Source: Gordius sp. MW1
Taxonomy: Eukaryota > Nematomorpha > Gordioida > Gordea > Gordiidae
Direction: 5' to 3'
Length of the DNA: 64,000 nt
Assembly: GCA_964036665.1 (NCBI GenBank)
Contig: OZ038528.1
Coordinates: 18,215,245 to 18,279,244, forward strand
The position numbers were made by a program, and so were the translations under genes. Under the pieces are notes generated by a model. It saw nothing but the letters and a program-made list of their open reading frames with translations. It ran no database searches and was not told the origin of the DNA. Numbering within the stretch: the first letter of the stretch is position 1; each line of letters starts with the position of its first letter. Below are positions 1 through 10,800 of this stretch, in pieces.

Positions 1-294
1 AATTGTGAACAGTTCACCTCTACTCTAAACGAAAAGTTGAATATCTACATAGCCAACCTGAATTTTTGGTGATTTCAAAGATAAAAGTACTTTGTTTTGG
101 ATGAAAATCACCAAAATAAAAACTTAGTTTATAATCTGTGTTCAATAAAACTAAACATCATACATAGGTAATTCCTCAATGTGATTATTATTTCAAAAAT
201 GCTCAATCAAATTTATAAGTGGCATCTATAATTAGTTTGTTTTTTCGAAATCTTGCACACAACGTTACATTTTATAGAAAATCCAATATGAGCT

Positions 295-597
295 TCATGG
301 AACTAAAAAATTAACAACCCCCCTAACCAACCCCACAAGCAGAATAAAAGGTTTTAATTTCAAAACTAAAACGCGGTTTAAAAACTTGTTGGCCGCCAAA
401 TATTTCCTAAGCTGACTGTGTTCGCTTATGTAGCAATCCCAAGGCCCTTGCAAGTCTTTTTTCCGTTCGTGAGTTCCATACTCTTGATTCCAGTACTCTT
501 CATCAAGGCGATGAATAAGATGGGGTAAGTGAGAATAAGTGTTTCCGTCGGATCCAACATGATGGTCTAAACCACCTTTATCAGCATCGGCGCTCAT
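295..597 (-). CDS. possible small protein or coding exon, unknown function
   Basis: A 100-codon ORF that looks more coding than the surrounding DNA. Residues 1-70 are hydrophilic with balanced codons, several Trp, Tyr, Cys and His residues (HRLDEEYWNQEYGTHERKK, then GPWDCY) and no low complexity. Residues about 76-100 are hydrophobic and could form one membrane segment ending just before the stop. The ATG has a good animal start context (ACCATGA). An acceptor-like TTTGTAG lies immediately upstream on the minus strand, so this could be the first coding exon after a 5'UTR intron. I found no convincing splice donor or polyadenylation signal to its left before the window edge. I do not recognise the family. 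It could be a complete small single-pass protein, an exon of a longer gene leaving the window to the left, or chance. Confidence 0.42.
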   Translation of the reverse strand: MSADADKGGLDHHVGSDGNTYSHLPHLIHRLDEEYWNQEYGTHERKKDLQGPWDCYISEHSQLRKYLAANKFLNRVLVLKLKPFILLVGLVRGVVNFLVP

Positions 598-602
598 GGT
601 CT

Positions 603-2999
603 ACAAATTATTACGAGGGGTAGTTGTTTTATTTGTTTTTTTCAAAAGAATTTATCACAAAAAAATAGGTGAAAATATCAACAAAATTCTCCGATATATT
701 ACCATTTTCTTAGTATCCTCTAATTAAATTTTAGGCATAAACAAGTAAATACTATTATATTAATTGAAAAAAATGCGCTGTAAGATTGTTGCCGCAAAAT
801 TTATAAAATTTTAACTTTTACACCACACATATGATGTTATGTTGGGACAAGAGTGAGCGATTAATTTGACATAGCCATTAAATGGTAATCAATCAATTTA
901 CATTAATATTTTTTTGCAAATCGGACACTTAAGGGTTCGAGCGGGCCAGGGCGGGCAATTTAGTTATTAAATCGAAACGGTTAGGGTTCGGGAATTTTTT
1001 TTTAACAAATCTGACATCTGATCAAAATCACCCAAGTTAAGCTACCTTTTAAATCATACTTTTAATGATTATTCTACATTTTCAAAGGCCAAAGTTTAAG
1101 CCAAGAGTAAACATAGTTTTTCCTACATCGCTTCCGAACGGAAGCCATAATATGCAGAAATAGACATACGACAAAAACTTATCGTAAGCGTGCCAGGTCA
1201 ATTTGGTCGTAAAAGGCATTTATGAATGAGTGACAAAAAAATGCCTTTTTTCCCCGGTAACTTATTAAAACTTGAAATGCTTTTAAAGTATGAAAAATAT
1301 CAACAAAAATCTCGAAATAGTGGCACGCTTCTTAGCATACGTGTGTTACAAATTGTGAGCTATGAGGAGTAAGGACAGACGGGCAAGGCAGGGCAGGCAT
1401 GCTTTGTAAATTAGAATTTACAAAGTTGACCCATAAAAATATAAGTCAATTTTTTTCTTTTCGACATTCAATAGCTTTCAAAAGTTCGAACCTTTCGACA
1501 ACAAATCTAATAGTAATTTATAGCCTTTTGAAACAATTTTTCCACAATTATCACACAACTTACTTATGTAAACAAAGCGGATTTCGAGCAAATTTACCAT
1601 TGGTGAGGTGCTGGTTGATTTTCCAACTCAAAGGCACCGCTGAAAATGTCAAAGAAAATGCTGTTTTGTGTGGCATGGTGTCTTTGTTAAATTACGGCCA
1701 TCAATTTATTTTTGTGGTGGCAAAAATTTATTTAAAACCGCGATGAAAGAGCTGCTTCTGCGGTGCACACGAGCGATAATTTATGATTTAATAAAGACAT
1801 AATAAAATAATGTGGCGTGTAAAAAGAACGGTAATTTATAGTTCATTTTTTTGTGCGGTAAATTAAAACACATATTTTTCTAATAAATTAAAAATGTAAA
1901 CACGGTTTGATAACCTACCTCAATGAAAACTAAAATGCTTCTATGTTGCTGTAAATTGAAATCTCTATGACCTTATAAACTATGATGTTTCCGATAGAAA
2001 AATGTTTAAAAATGCTAATTTTTTTAAAATTTTATAGATTCCCCTCCGTTTGGTGTCGAATTAAAAATTAATTCAAAACGTTGTGCACTGGACACAAAAG
2101 GAACAAAATATTTGGTAGTGTGTGAGTGAAGAAGTAATTAATATTTTACGATAAATTAGACGCTACAGAAAACTGGGGGTTCGGTTTGGAACATCTATTT
2201 CGAAAATTGAATTAAAAAATTAATGACATAAATTTATTAATGACACCTTGAGCGTATGTGGGAAAAAAGAATACATATAATATATTTTATATATATATAT
2301 AATTAATTTTTTTCAGAGTTAAAAAGGCACAAGGGATTGTGGTAGAGGGGGGGGGGCTCTTGGTAAAAATTTATGAAAACAACAAGTTTCTCAATTTGTT
2401 TTTTTTGTAAAATTTAATTACCAATCAGCTAGACAAAACCCTGAGGTGGCTAGTATCCTTAATTTATACCTCTACCTACCTACTTATCTATTTGCTCCCT
2501 TTCTCCTTCAAGTTATGTATAGATTAATAAGGTAGCAACGCGGCTAAGAGAATTTAAGAGGAAAAATTTATAAGTTTTTTTTTGCTATTTACAATTAATA
2601 TTTAATAAAACGACACACACGAAGAGTTGCTTGCAATTTAATTAAATTTTGTGTCGAGCTTGGGTGGGTCAAGTCATAGAAAGGGGATATGTTAGGTAGA
2701 ACGTAGAAGTAATATATAAAATCTTATATTAAAACCATAGCATTCAATCCTGTCCCACAGTATCTTATGTTCATCACCTAACCTAATTATAAATTAATAA
2801 TTTAGCGCCCTGAGGGATCTTTTAAAAACTAATATAGGCCTTGGAGAAATAAGGTTTTTAATAACTATGAAATGATGAAGGACATGGCACAAATCATTAT
2901 TGGATGATATTAATTAAAAATTTCAAAAATGTGATAGAAGATTAGTAGACCTAAATAGTATGTTTTTAGGGTTCAAATTTGTAATTTTTAAACCTTCAA
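603..2999. other. AT-rich intergenic DNA
   Basis: No gene recognised. A short G-rich stretch near 930-1000 (repeated GGGTTCG and CGGGC) resembles decayed edge sequence of the GGGTC-array elements found elsewhere in this window. A G homopolymer of about 10 lies near 2347 and a short TA repeat near 2285-2300. A 115-codon ORF at 1399-1746 (+) has AT-driven composition and no recognisable motif, and I regard it as chance. Confidence 0.6.
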
Positions 3000-3007
3000 C
3001 ATTTTTT

Positions 3008-3195
3008 AAATATAATTACCTATTTAATGCAATCTAAAGAATAATTTGAAAATTTCAACTGGTGCTTGTTAAAAAAATACAAAATTTGTTCTTTAAACAC
3101 TTAAATATAATTACCTATTTAATGCAATCTAAAGAATAATTTGTAAATTTCACTTGGTGCTTGATAAAAAAATACAAACTTTGTTCTAAACACTT
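3008..3195. repeat. 95-bp tandem duplication, two copies
   Basis: A segment beginning AAATATAATTACCTATTTAA is repeated 95 bp later (first unit 3008-3102, second 3103-3195). The units differ by a few substitutions and a small deletion, so this is a moderately old local tandem duplication. There is no coding content. Confidence 0.9.
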
Positions 3196-3939
3196 AACAT
3201 ATATATTTACAAGAGCATAAAAAAATAACAGCTTTCAAAGCTAAATCATATATTTTTCATAGACTAAATACTTAATGACAATGAGCCTTAATGTATATGA
3301 TATTTTATTGTTCATATGATAAGATACATAAGTAAGGTGCTTAAAATAATTCTTAATAAAGTGAATATATACATATACAGTAGTTGTCATAAAGACACAT
3401 CTCATACAACTTGTAAATCTAAAAATTAAAGCATCAAATTGATTTTATGGGCTTCAATATTATATCTAATCAAAATTAATATTAAATGACATATTGTAAA
3501 CTATTGCTTATTCCAAAATGAATATTTTGCAATGGGATTATTAAATATTTTTTATGCTAAATGTTATGCTTAAAAACTTTGATGTTTTCCTAAAAATGTA
3601 ATGAATGCATTATAACTGTATCAATCAAGTTTGGTTAAACACCAGATATTTTTGAAAATCAAATTCATCTCATACTTATTATATTGTTGTAAAAGAATGT
3701 AATCCAATATGGGGATTGAACGAGAGATTATACACAAAGGTGAACGTGACGCATCAAAAGAACAAATTCAATTAGTCATTTATATTTTATACACACCATA
3801 CCTTAACCACAAGTATTTTGAAATGTTTAAAACTTAGGAAGCGCTCTACTAAAATTACCTTTTTAAAATGATTTAATTATTGCATGGCCCCAAAATACAC
3901 TCATTCAATTTAATGTTATTTATCTTTTTCACGGACTAA
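3196..3939. other. AT-rich intergenic DNA
   Basis: Very AT-rich sequence with no gene, RNA gene or element recognised. Confidence 0.5.
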
Positions 3940-4095
3940 TGAAGGTAAGGATGGCCAGAGCTCCTCCCATAATCCAATTTTATTATATCAAGTATAATGA
4001 TAACTTGTTATTATTTTAATGTAGAATTTTTCCCCCGCTCTAGCCCAAGCCAAGCTATTTGCCCCCTTTAATTCAAATCCTGCCTGCGCCCATTT
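3940..4095 (-). mobile_element. degraded family A MITE (tentative)
   Basis: The right edge (CCTGCCTGCGCCCAT) and the preceding CCCCCTTTAATTCAAATCC match the minus-oriented end of family A. The left edge is only loosely similar (GGATGGCCAGAG) and no target duplication can be read. Boundaries are approximate. Confidence 0.45.
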
Positions 4096-4317
4096 TTTAT
4101 GCAATTTAATTTATTTATCTCACCTTCACAAAATATGTAACTCTCTTTATAAAAAAGATGAAATATAAAATTTATAAACAATAATTTAATATTCATGGGG
4201 CATACAAAAATTTAAATAAGGGAAGGGAAAAAGTTCTAAGTTTTATTAAGAGCAGAATGATGATTTTTTAAACTTAAATTGTATAAAATAAATTAGAAAT
4301 TTTGCTAGGATGGAGGG

Positions 4318-4486
4318 CATGGGCGTAGCCAGGGGGAAGGGGGCAGGGAGGGGCGGCTTCCCCTCTCTAAATCCAGGAATTTGTCGAAATTTATTTAAAT
4401 TATGGCTAAAATTTGTAAAAATAATTGTCCCCCCCCCCTTCCCTAAATCATTATTGCCCCCCTCTAATATGCTGGCTACGCCCATG
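4318..4486 (-). mobile_element. family A hAT-like MITE
   Basis: Starts CATGGGCGTAGCCAG and ends with its inverted copy CTGGCTACGCCCATG. Flanking octamers ATGGAGGG and GTGCAGGG agree at 6 of 8, a decayed 8-bp target duplication. The interior carries the family's G-rich and C-rich arms around an AT core. Two overlapping ORFs on opposite strands here are products of the inverted repeat, not genes. Confidence 0.88.
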
Positions 4487-4822
4487 GTGCAGGGGGCAGC
4501 GGCCCGTTTCTGCGCTTACCTGGCTTGGCCTATGCCACCATTTTTTAAGTTTAAACTAAATACAGATCAGAATTATTCAAAACAAAAATAAAAATTCAAT
4601 AGCAACAATTTGAAATCAATCAGTTTTAACGTCACTTTAATTGTTGTTAAGTGGCGTCAGCTAGGTGTCAAATCCCCTCTTGAACTAAGATGACTCCAAG
4701 TAAAGTTTCCAACTCCCCCCCCTCCCTGACCAAATTTATTAGAGGAACCCTAATTAAGCATATTATAGTTATCAAGTTTATGAAACATGGCCGATCGAAC
4801 TTTAATATCTAATGAGAATAAT

Positions 4823-4995
4823 CATTGGCCTAGCCAGGATTTTGTTGGGGGGGGGGGAGCAAAACGTTTAAAAGTTCAATTAGGGATGGGCTAAACATAA
4901 AATTTTTAAATTTTTAAGGGTTGTTGCATTGAAAAATTTTTTTTCGTCATTCAGGGGGGGGGGGGGGGCGGGGGCGTCCTCTGGCTACGCCCATG
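4823..4995 (-). mobile_element. family B MITE with 8-bp target duplication
   Basis: Flanked by perfect AGAATAAT repeats (4815-4822 and 4996-5003). The left TIR is mutated (CATTGGCCTAGCCAGG) and the right is canonical. The interior matches the B variant in minus orientation, including the extra segment also seen in the copy at 35007, with long G homopolymers in both arms. Confidence 0.92.
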
Positions 4996-5009
4996 AGAAT
5001 AATCGTAAT

Positions 5010-5210
5010 TAGTGTTGTAAAAAGGGCTGGGTTTTATTTGGTCTACCTTTGGTTTTGCTCTTGGTCAACTAAACATAATCAGACCACAGGGTTTCTAGTC
5101 TTTTTTCTTAGTCGCATATATAGACCGAAGATGTTATGGTCAAACATTTGGTCTGTTTATGCTTAGCCGACTCAAAGGCCGACCAAACAACAGCTGTTTT
5201 TGAAACACTA
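5010..5210. mobile_element. family G hAT-like MITE, copy 1
   Basis: Termini TAGTGTTGTAAAAAG and TTTTTGAAACACTA form an imperfect inverted repeat. A perfect 8-bp duplication ATCGTAAT flanks it (5002-5009 and 5211-5218). The interior has AGACCGAAGAT followed by TTTGGTCT, which forms an inner palindrome, and no coding sequence. The second copy is at 35521. Confidence 0.9.
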
Positions 5211-5218
5211 ATCGTAAT

Positions 5219-6218
5219 ATCTGGAAATTTAAAAATGCTTTTGGGTCGGGTTTGGGTTCGGTTTGAATTTTAATATGCTTTCGGGTCGGGTCGGGTCGGG
5301 TTGGATTTAAAGTGTCGGGTCAAAGGTTAGGAATATCACATTGCAAAATATACAGGACATATCTTTTAAATTAATGCTTTTGTATATAATGTTTTTTAAT
5401 TAACATCGAAATGTATAATTGAAGATCCTTCATTGAGTTAAATAAATTCCTTTTGTTTTTTTAAATCTAATTATTTAAATTTGGACGCAAATTTAGATTG
5501 ACTTGTGAAAATAAAATATAGCAACAAAATAGTTTTAAATTGTATTTAAATAGTGCCAAGGGGTCGTTGATTACTTTTATTTAAACTACATAAATATATA
5601 TATTTATAAAACGAATTAAAGTAAGTTTAAATTTATTTAATGATTAATTTGCAAAACTATATATTTCAAATTAAATGTAACCCGATATTGTAGATGCTAT
5701 CATATTTATATATCTATATAAATCTTTCAAATAAATTTAGTAATCACAATCTGTTGTGGTATCAATTAGTTTCATAAATCGCACCTTAATTTGTCGATTA
5801 AATTTTAAACACCCTTATGGGCGTAGCCAGGTTGAAATTAGAGAGGGGCAATAATGATCAAAGGAAGGGCAAAATAACCTTTTTATTAAATTTTAGCCAT
5901 AATCTGGTAAAATATCTAAGATATTTTAGATTTAGAGGGGGGTAGCCGCCCATCCCTGCCACCCCCTGGCTACGCCCATGCATGCACTCCGCAATTTTAT
6001 TTACTCGCGTTATACCAGAATTTGAAACACGTTCGGAAGGGATTCGGTTTAAATTTTTTTAACGCTTTCGGGTCGGGCTGGGTTTAAAATTTTAAAATGC
6101 TTTTAGGTCGGGTCGGGTTCGGATTGAAATGCTTTCGGGTCGGGTAGGGTTCAGGTTGAAAATATAGAAAAAATTCGGGTCGGGTTCAGGTTGAAATGAG
6201 TGACTCTGCAGTTCTTTA
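5219..6218 (-). mobile_element. truncated family D element, interrupted by a family A MITE
   Basis: The right end TGCAGTTCTTTA (6207-6218) matches the 12-bp TIR of the complete D element at 36536 with one change. Inward of it are repeated TCGGGTCGGG arrays (6060-6190), with a second array at 5220-5345 that matches the other subterminal region of D. The outer left terminus is missing: recognisable D sequence starts near 5221, just after the target duplication of the neighbouring G element. The interior is AT-rich and noncoding. A family A MITE sits inside at 5816-5980. Confidence 0.78.
5816..5980 (+). mobile_element. family A MITE nested in family D element
   Basis: Near-canonical termini (TATGGGCGTAGCCAGG at left, CTGGCTACGCCCATG at right) with the family core ATAATGATC and AGCCATAATC. 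The flanking octamers agree poorly (4 of 8), so the target duplication has decayed or the edges shifted. Confidence 0.87.
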
Positions 6219-7717
6219 ATTTCATCAGCTACTTTGCCAAGCGGTATTGATTTAATAAGTTACAAAATGTCAAAAAATCGTTATGTATTTCTTAATATTT
6301 AATTATATTTCTTCACTTTACTATCAAGAGGAAACTTTAATCATACAAAATAATTAATTTAAGTGCAATTGTTTCCATTTACAACCCAAAGATGGTTATA
6401 TAATATACATATTTTAAATTATTATTATGCTTATGGGTCTATTTTTTTTACATAAATAAATACATAAAATTATATAGTTTACTTTGGGTTTTGATGAATA
6501 AGGTAAAGCATTCTGAGCACTAAAATATATTTTAGTAATATTTTATATTTGAAACCTTACATATTTAAAGAAAGAGCCGTGAAAAAATAGATCAAATATT
6601 GGAATATCGTCATATAAAAAAATGAAAAAATAAATTAACAATTTATTTTGTTCTAAATAAAATAACAAGAAATCTGTGGAATTTCTGTGAAATATGTTCA
6701 GGAAGTATGCATAACTGCTGGCACGCTTTGACTAGATAAAAAACCAAAATCCTAATCTTGATAGTATACTATATCATATTAACACAAAAGATTGTAAGTT
6801 GAATTTTGATAGTAATGCAAAAAATTTCGCTTAAACACATGCGCTTGTTTTTTCGCATTCGTAGGTAATTATGTATATTTAAGAGCAATTTTAAATAAGG
6901 AAGCTAAAGTGTGTTATTTTTACACCATAACTCATAAATTTAATCTAAACTTGACAACAATGCAGATAAAAATCAATTTTTCAAATAATTAACAACTCTC
7001 TGTTTCAGCCAATTTTCGTAAATATAATTAATTAGGCCCACCCTCAATTTAACAGGATAGTATTGTTAAAACATTACATAACTGACCCATAAGCAACTTT
7101 AAAATATATAACCCAGTTTAAATGACAAAGTTCGTTATGATAATATTTTTCTAAAAACTTCTGGTCAAATGTATATGGGAAGAACAGATAAATGATTAGT
7201 TAGCTAAGAATGTCTAAAAACAAAAAAATTGGACAGCTTTAATTTATAATTTGATTAAAAAAAATTAATTTGAAAAATATATTACAGTTTTTTATCGCTG
7301 CGTCCCCCATAGCCTACTTTACTTTGGATATTATTAATTGCTATGCAATTTATGGTCTCTTTCACAAATGACTCATTTGTGATCATTTGAAATGAGTAAA
7401 TTTGAGAAGTTAAAATGATTTGTGCCGAGTTAATAAAATCATGAAACTTTTTTATTTTTATATCCACTAACCTAATTGAATTGCTAGGAAAAGTTATAAC
7501 AATTTTTGCGAAATATCTTAATCTCGAATGATTAAAAATAGACAACAAATAAGAAAATAAACTAATTTATGTGCGCAATTTACAACTAATAATTTTTTTT
7601 TGACCACAAAATATACATATAAGTGGGACTGAACCAAGTATGCGTTTACAATATTAGGATAACGGACCTGGTAAAATTTAGGATTTCAACATTCCATAAT
7701 TCTTTAAGATATCAAGG
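6219..7717. other. AT-rich intergenic DNA
   Basis: No gene, RNA gene or transposon recognised. An 88-codon ORF at 7282-7548 (-) is AT-driven and shows no known domain. Confidence 0.5.
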
Positions 7718-7861
7718 CATGGGCGTAGCCGAAGGGGGGCGGGCCCCCCCCCCCTTTAAATGGCGAGAAAAATTTTTTATAAATGCAAAGAGCCTTAAAA
7801 ATTAAAAAAAAATTATGTTTTGCCCCCCCCCCCCCTAATCCAAAACCTGGCTACGCCCATG
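7718..7861 (+). mobile_element. family B MITE with perfect target duplication
   Basis: Begins CATGGGCGTAGCC and ends CTGGCTACGCCCATG, flanked by TATCAAGG on both sides (7710-7717 and 7862-7869). Its interior (TTTAAATGGCGAGAAAAA, then TTATGTTTTGCCCCCC) differs from family A, defining the shorter B variant that shares the same TIR. Confidence 0.95.
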
Positions 7862-10800
7862 TATCAAGGTCATTAATTCATCTAGAAATGTTTAAGTTAA
7901 AAGCAAATTTTCTTAACAAAATATCTTATATATGGCCTTTTTATATATAAATGTATTTAAAAACCTAAAAATGCCTCTAAACAAAATTATCTCCCAGTTG
8001 TTATACGAACTAATTTATAGTATGGGTTAATAAGTTTGATCAAAAACATTCCGATTGCGATAAGATATATTCAGTAACGGGACAAAAATTAATTATGGCA
8101 TATAGGTACTTAATTCAACTTTAGCCATCTTAAAACCATCTAACCCTGGGAACTAGCCATGAAAAACTTGAGTTCAACCTAAATAAGCGTTTAGCTGTGA
8201 GCTTTGTTATAAAATGACAAATTGACATTTTTTGGGTGTAGATGACAGCGGATTTAAGCAAATTACATTTTTAATAAGCCCTCCCCCCCCCCCCGGTTCA
8301 TGTGTAATTCTGGCTGAATGTTATCGCATAATTTAATTTGTCAAGCCCAATTTTGCCTTTAATTTTGAGAATGACCATTATGAAAGTGGTAGCAATCCAG
8401 TTTTTAGCGTCATTGGCATGGCATGTCTGCTGCTGGTCAAATTTAATATTTTAATTTAGTTGAGCAGAGAAGGAGTGAGATGAGACCTAATGCGAGAATT
8501 TATCATTTTACATTTTATGCGAGAAATTAAATTAATTATTCTGCCTGGCTATTATGTAACTAAGGAGCAAAGAGGCCATTTTTACTAATATCACTACGAG
8601 ACCGGACAAGCATGATTAGGCGATAAGATCATGTCGGGGGGTAGTTGAGTTTATAAGTAGCTCAGAGCTAAATTGTATGGCTACATTGAATTTTTTTTTC
8701 TTTTTCTTTTTGGATAAAAAGTTTATTTTCACGCTTTTCGATATTTTTACATGGTTCATAATAGAGTATATTTAATTATTCAGAAACGAAATTCCCGTCT
8801 AAAAAAACGAGTGGAGATGGGGAACAACGGTGGATTATAATTAATTTAAGTGTGGTGGTGGTAATTCTTAATGCTACTTTTACTATCTTGATCAGTTATT
8901 TTGTAGTTGTTGTCTTTTAGCATAACCTTACGGTCAAAAAAGTGGTGGCCAAACACGGCAAGTTCGGCAACAATTTATTATCACTCACATTTTTTCTCGC
9001 CGATTTTTATCGAATCCCTCTTCTCCAAAATTGTGTTATCAGATCCCTTAATTAATTACGTACTTAACTAATGACCGCTACTAATTATGATGATAACGTC
9101 GAATAATATGATGCAAATTAATTAATTGAATTAATTCCGATTTATATATGTGAGGGATCGGACAGTGAGACTATTAGAAAAAGAGAAAAATTTAAATTAT
9201 CATAAAAATAGATTGTGCTTAAATTGCGTAGTACAACAACGGGCTGCCGTTGGCATTTTTATGAGCATTTAGTAATGGACAAAATATTGGGGGGGGGGGG
9301 GTATAATTAGCTAGTAGACGAAACGTGGCTTATCAAATACATTATACCTCTCAATATTATGCTAGGTAAAGTCTAGGGTCTACTATGGTAAAGGCTAAGC
9401 TAGTTATTATAGGTTGATTTTAAGTACATTCATTTCATCAGCCACAAGTATTAATTTAAATAAAGGGGTCCGCCCCGTCCAGAACAAGATGGCCCCGAAG
9501 TGGTGAGAGAGGTTAGGGTGGCGCATGTCCATATTTCATTATCATCCCAAGCACTCGCGACGGGTCATGCAATGGATCCTCTTCCATTAACTAATAACTC
9601 TTCGTGCGTCTGGCCTGGTCTGGTTGGGTCTGAGCCTCATCAACGGTGATTCGTAAGGGACACTGTTTTAGGTGCAAGCAAGCTTCACTAATCAAAATTA
9701 AAGCATGCCCCCTCCCCCCCCCCTCTCTAATGTATTATGGTCATCAATAACCATAATGTAACGAAGGATTGCAGCCACGTATTTTATGTAAATGAGATGG
9801 ACTGAGAACCCCTAAATTTGGACGGAGTGGGCGGTTATGGGCTAGAACATGGGATCCCTCCAAATATCTCATTGAGTGTTGATTGTGGTTTTTGAGCTCG
9901 TTATCTCTTTTCAGCTATCGATTTTAATTTTCCCATCACAAAATTATGGGACCATACGGAGTCTCCAGGCTTGGTCTGGTCGTGTACTCACTTGTTTTTG
10001 GGAGGTGGGGGGGGGGGGGTGATGTTATTTAAAATAAGTACATTCCTATTCTATTTTATTCTAATGTCCGCTAGACTTAGCACGAGGACGGACGAACTCA
10101 TCATTATTTGCCCGGTCCCCGCTTAATGGATAGAAGGTTAATACTTAATAGTGTTTTGTGAATAAGGGTTACTCTGTCGCCAGCACTGATGACATTGGAT
10201 TTTACTCTAAGTTAGCGAATTGTTCCTGCAAACTGAAATATATAAATGCCAGCACCAAAATTCTCAAATGAGTTGTGAGCAAATTTATTTCTTATAAGTT
10301 GAAATAGAATGAAAAAAATATTTGGTTTAAGGTCATTATTTAAACGGTAAATCATAATTTTGACCTCGATAACTTGAAATCCACATATACGAGTAAAATT
10401 TAAATTTTGATATAAATTTAACACAAACTCTTTAATAAACATGGAGTCTCGATTTTTTAACCTTTATTTTATGCTAGTAAAGCCTTGTAATGTAGGGATG
10501 TACAGGCATTCAAATGGGCCGATATCAAATTTATGGTTATTATCTTTACAGTCCTTATTTTTTAACATAAAAATTCTTTTAAGATAAAATTATAAATAAT
10601 AGTTCTTTACAATGTTTATATCATAACTCAAAATCATATTCTTTGATAGGTTTAAACTTGCGAACTAGAAAATAAATAAGATTTTTGTGATTTTATAAAT
10701 TATGTAATATTATATAAACTACTAGGAAAAAAACCTAACACAAATTAAAAAAAAATGTCCAGCAAAATAGTCTGTCCAAATATTTAAAAAATGTTTATTT

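Noticed and set aside
4618-4760. Possible additional MITE edge (GTGGCGTCAGCTAGG followed by a C-rich block)
   Set aside because: Similarity to family A or C is weak, with no second terminus and no duplication.
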